Origin: CAIYUC01 sp963682005
GTDB lineage: Bacteria; Bacteroidota; Bacteroidia; Bacteroidales; FEN-979
Assembly (NCBI GenBank): GCA_963682005.1
Contig: OY820914.1
Location: forward strand, 744,001-808,000
Reading direction: 5' to 3'
Length of the DNA: 64,000 nt
Shown: positions 61,836 to 64,000 of the stretch, piece by piece
Layout of the letters: the number at the start of each line of letters is the position of its first letter
Position numbering within the stretch: position 1 is the stretch's first letter
Made by a program: the position numbers and the translations under genes
Notes under the pieces: model-generated
Seen by the model: only the letters and a program-made list of their open reading frames with translations
Told to the model about the DNA's origin: nothing
Database searches by the model: none

Positions 61836-62978
61836 ATGAAACTGCCGCTTCTTACAGGTAGAAAACTGAGTTTTGTATTGCACCTGGCCGTTTGGTTCAT
61901 ACTGTTCATTCTGCCGGCTTACCTGTTATACGTGGATTCAAGCCGGGATGTGAATTTCCTGGTCCGGACTTACATTCAGGCCATCTGTTATGCGGTTATC
62001 TTTTACCTGAATTACCTCTGGCTTGCCCCGAAATTCTTCTTCCGGAAAAGAAAAGTGATTTATTTCAGCTCATCCTCCATTCTGATCGTCCTCCTGACGG
62101 TCGTGATGGTAACGATGACAAAAGTGTTCACCCCTGAGGTCCAGGAGCCTGGCCCTGGTATCGGATTACTGCCACCATTGCCGCTGACGCAGGAGAAAGG
62201 TTTGTTCCCCGGACCGGCCCGCGAGGCCAAACCCCCTGGTTCCGGATTCTTTGAAGAGAAAGACAAATCTTTTCCATCAAAACAGTGGCCCACCTACAAT
62301 TTCCTTCTGATATCTTTCCTGATCTCGGGATTCGGCCTGGGATTGCGCTTTTCCGACAAGCTGATCCAGAAGGAAAAACAGCGCAAGGAAGCCGAAAAGG
62401 AAAAGCTCGATTCCGAACTTGCTTTCCTGAAAAGCCAGATCAACCCACATTTCCTTTTCAATACACTGAACAGTATTTACAGCCTCGCCCTGATCAAAAG
62501 TGAAATGACGCCGGAGGCCGTGATGAAACTGTCGGACATTATGAGGTTCGTCATCCAGGATTCCCATTTCGACAAGGTCTCTCTGGAAATGGAAGTGCAG
62601 TACATCCGCTATTATGTCGAACTGCAGCAACTGAGGCTCAATGATAAGGTTGATCTCAGGATGAACATAGAAGGCGAATTTGATTCAAAGCAGATCCCGC
62701 CCATGATCCTTATCCCATTCGTGGAAAATGCATTCAAGTACGGGACAAGCTCCCACGAGAATGCCAGGATAAACATTGATATCAGGATACAGCAGGATTC
62801 GTTCGATTTTTCCGTTTCCAATCAGATCTTCCCCGGAAGGGAGAAAAACGGAACATTCGGGATCGGGATTGAAAATACACGGAAAAGGCTCAGCCTCATT
62901 TACCCTGACAAGCATACCCTGTCCATCACAAATACCGGGAAAGTCTTTGTTGTTAAACTGAATATTCAGCTTGTATGA
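61836..62978 (+). CDS. LytS/YehU-type sensor histidine kinase
   Basis: 380 residues. Four N-terminal membrane spans (about 10-40, 47-70, 80-100, 150-170) with a Pro-rich periplasmic loop between spans 3 and 4. The His_kinase domain carries His205 in LKSQINPHFLFNTLNSIYSL, and a C-terminal HATPase_c has the PPMILIPFVENAFKYGT N box and GIGIENTRKRL. It works with the LytTR regulator that overlaps it by 4 nt. The signal is unknown. Confidence 0.92.
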   Translation: MKLPLLTGRKLSFVLHLAVWFILFILPAYLLYVDSSRDVNFLVRTYIQAICYAVIFYLNYLWLAPKFFFRKRKVIYFSSSSILIVLLTVVMVTMTKVFTPEVQEPGPGIGLLPPLPLTQEKGLFPGPAREAKPPGSGFFEEKDKSFPSKQWPTYNFLLISFLISGFGLGLRFSDKLIQKEKQRKEAEKEKLDSELAFLKSQINPHFLFNTLNSIYSLALIKSEMTPEAVMKLSDIMRFVIQDSHFDKVSLEMEVQYIRYYVELQQLRLNDKVDLRMNIEGEFDSKQIPPMILIPFVENAFKYGTSSHENARINIDIRIQQDSFDFSVSNQIFPGREKNGTFGIGIENTRKRLSLIYPDKHTLSITNTGKVFVVKLNIQLV

Positions 62979-63673
62979 TTCGTGCTATTGCAATCGATGA
63001 TGAGCCCCTGGCACTGGAAGTGATCAAGAAATATGTGTCCGATACGCCCGTGGTCAGCCTGGTCGGAACTTTTACCGACGCCATCCAGGCATTGTCATTT
63101 CTGAAAACCCAGCAGATCGACCTGATCTTTCTTGATATCCAGATGCCAGATATAAACGGGATCCAGTTCGCAAATAACCTTAAAAACAGGCCGTTTATCA
63201 TTTTCACCACCGCCTATGCTGAATATGCCGTTCAGGGGTTTGACGTTGAAGCGGTGGATTACCTTGTGAAACCCATAAAATTCGACCGTTTCATGAAAGC
63301 AGTCATGAAAGTCAGCAAACGGCTTTCAACAGAAGTGCCGGAAAAGACAGTGGAAGAAGGATTCATTTTCGTGAAATCGGAATACCAGATGGTGAAAGTG
63401 TTTTTCAATGATATACGGTATATCGAAGGGCTGGATGATTATATAAAGATCCATCTTCTCGGCGACCTCAAGCCGATCCTCTCACTGATGAGCCTGAAAG
63501 GAATTATCCAGAAGCTACCGGCCGATCAGTTCATGCGGGTTCACCGGAGTTTCATCATTCCCCTTAAAAGCATTGTCAGCATCAGGAACAAGATCATTTA
63601 CCTGGACAAAGTAAAGATCCCGATCGGGGATACATACTACAGTGCTGTTCAGGAGTGGCTGGGATCTGTTTGA
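62975..63673 (+). CDS. LytTR-family response regulator
   Basis: 232 residues. A receiver domain (about 1-120) with phospho-acceptor Asp54 in LIFLDIQMPDING and the KPI lysine in VDYLVKPIKF. A C-terminal LytTR DNA-binding domain (about 135-232) has FVKSEYQMVKVFFNDIRYIE, LPADQFMRVHRSFIIPL and IPIGDTYYSAVQEWL. It is the partner of the LytS-like kinase and may control adjacent surface or polysaccharide genes, but no LytTR binding repeats were identified. Confidence 0.94.
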   Translation: MIRAIAIDDEPLALEVIKKYVSDTPVVSLVGTFTDAIQALSFLKTQQIDLIFLDIQMPDINGIQFANNLKNRPFIIFTTAYAEYAVQGFDVEAVDYLVKPIKFDRFMKAVMKVSKRLSTEVPEKTVEEGFIFVKSEYQMVKVFFNDIRYIEGLDDYIKIHLLGDLKPILSLMSLKGIIQKLPADQFMRVHRSFIIPLKSIVSIRNKIIYLDKVKIPIGDTYYSAVQEWLGSV

Positions 63674-64000
63674 AAGGATTATGAATCACCTTTGTGCAAA
63701 GCCGGCGCTCCATTCAGGCCTGAAGGATACTGAAGGAAGGCGTTCGTTCTACCTTGTACAAAGATATGGATAGATAAGGGAATTTATTATCATATATTCA
63801 TTTTTCTCTTGACTTTTCTTATTTTTATCCTTACATTTATCGGGTTCAATATTTTGAGTTATTAAATATGAGCCCCCTCCTCAAATAATTTTTCCTCACA
63901 TTCCCGGTCCCTGTTGGGACTACCGGAACACAAGTCTAAAAGACGCTGTCAGGGCCCCTAATTTTACCAATTCTTTTCCTAAATAGATGCAATGGAGCTT
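63674..64000. other. Window-end intergenic region
   Basis: About 330 nt. A minus-strand TATCTTTG (63759-63766) fits a -7 box, but no gene follows it in that direction. An imperfect hairpin lies near 63904 (GGTCCC-TGTT-GGGAC). No gene is recognised. Confidence 0.4.

Overview
The window looks like a chromosomal segment of an uncultured member of the Bacteroidota, probably Bacteroidales-like. The evidence is the number of secreted proteins ending in type IX secretion (T9SS) sorting domains, BACON and FISUMP domains, promoters of the Bacteroidota type (TTTG, about 20 nt, TAnnTTTG), families such as DUF5808, DUF4956 and VTC, and many intergenic palindromic repeats. One tRNA and no rRNA or CRISPR were seen.

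Layout. 1-3.6 kb: the end of a FISUMP protein and a large T9SS-exported beta-helix protein. 4.6-21.8 kb: one long plus-strand unit for an exopolysaccharide. It opens with a hybrid histidine kinase, a receiver protein and a receiver-sugar transferase fusion, and continues with a short TolC-like protein, a Wzc-like co-polymerase, a flippase, a Wzy-like polymerase, a phosphopantetheinyl transferase, a glycosyltransferase, a single-module glycine-type NRPS and a second beta-helix protein. An HPt protein lies at its far end on the other strand. 22-34 kb: mixed small genes, including a VOC protein, DUF6064, topoisomerase IB, a CAU tRNA, DUF5808, a cupredoxin-BACON protein, SodC, a cupin, a DUF6599-like protein, a TfoX-like protein and a T9SS propeller.

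34.1-37.2 kb holds the most notable locus: arsR, a very Cys-rich single-span membrane protein, a CcdA/DsbD-like membrane protein, then hgcA and hgcB, the gene pair required for mercury methylation. HgcA shows the cap-helix motif NVWCAAGK (Cys100) and five membrane spans. HgcB shows two 4Fe-4S motifs, Cys73 and a C-terminal Cys pair. The arsR promoter contains a 7-bp inverted repeat that brackets the -7 box, which suggests metal(loid)-responsive control.

37.4-43.1 kb: two large minus-strand T9SS proteins. 43.3-44.7 kb: an AT-rich patch with a truncated MazF-like toxin remnant and an orphan beta-barrel protein. 45.4-52.6 kb: a second polysaccharide unit (CDP-glucose synthesis and dehydration, an SDR, a TPR/beta-barrel exporter, a processive GT2 synthase and a GH26 hydrolase). 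52.8-61.7 kb: a unit encoding T9SS proteins (arylsulfotransferase-like, Reg_prop propeller, CotH) followed by a lipoprotein, VTC, DUF4956, DUF2490 and PqqD-like proteins. 61.8-63.7 kb: a LytS/LytTR two-component pair.

All family assignments come from reading motifs by eye; no database search was run.
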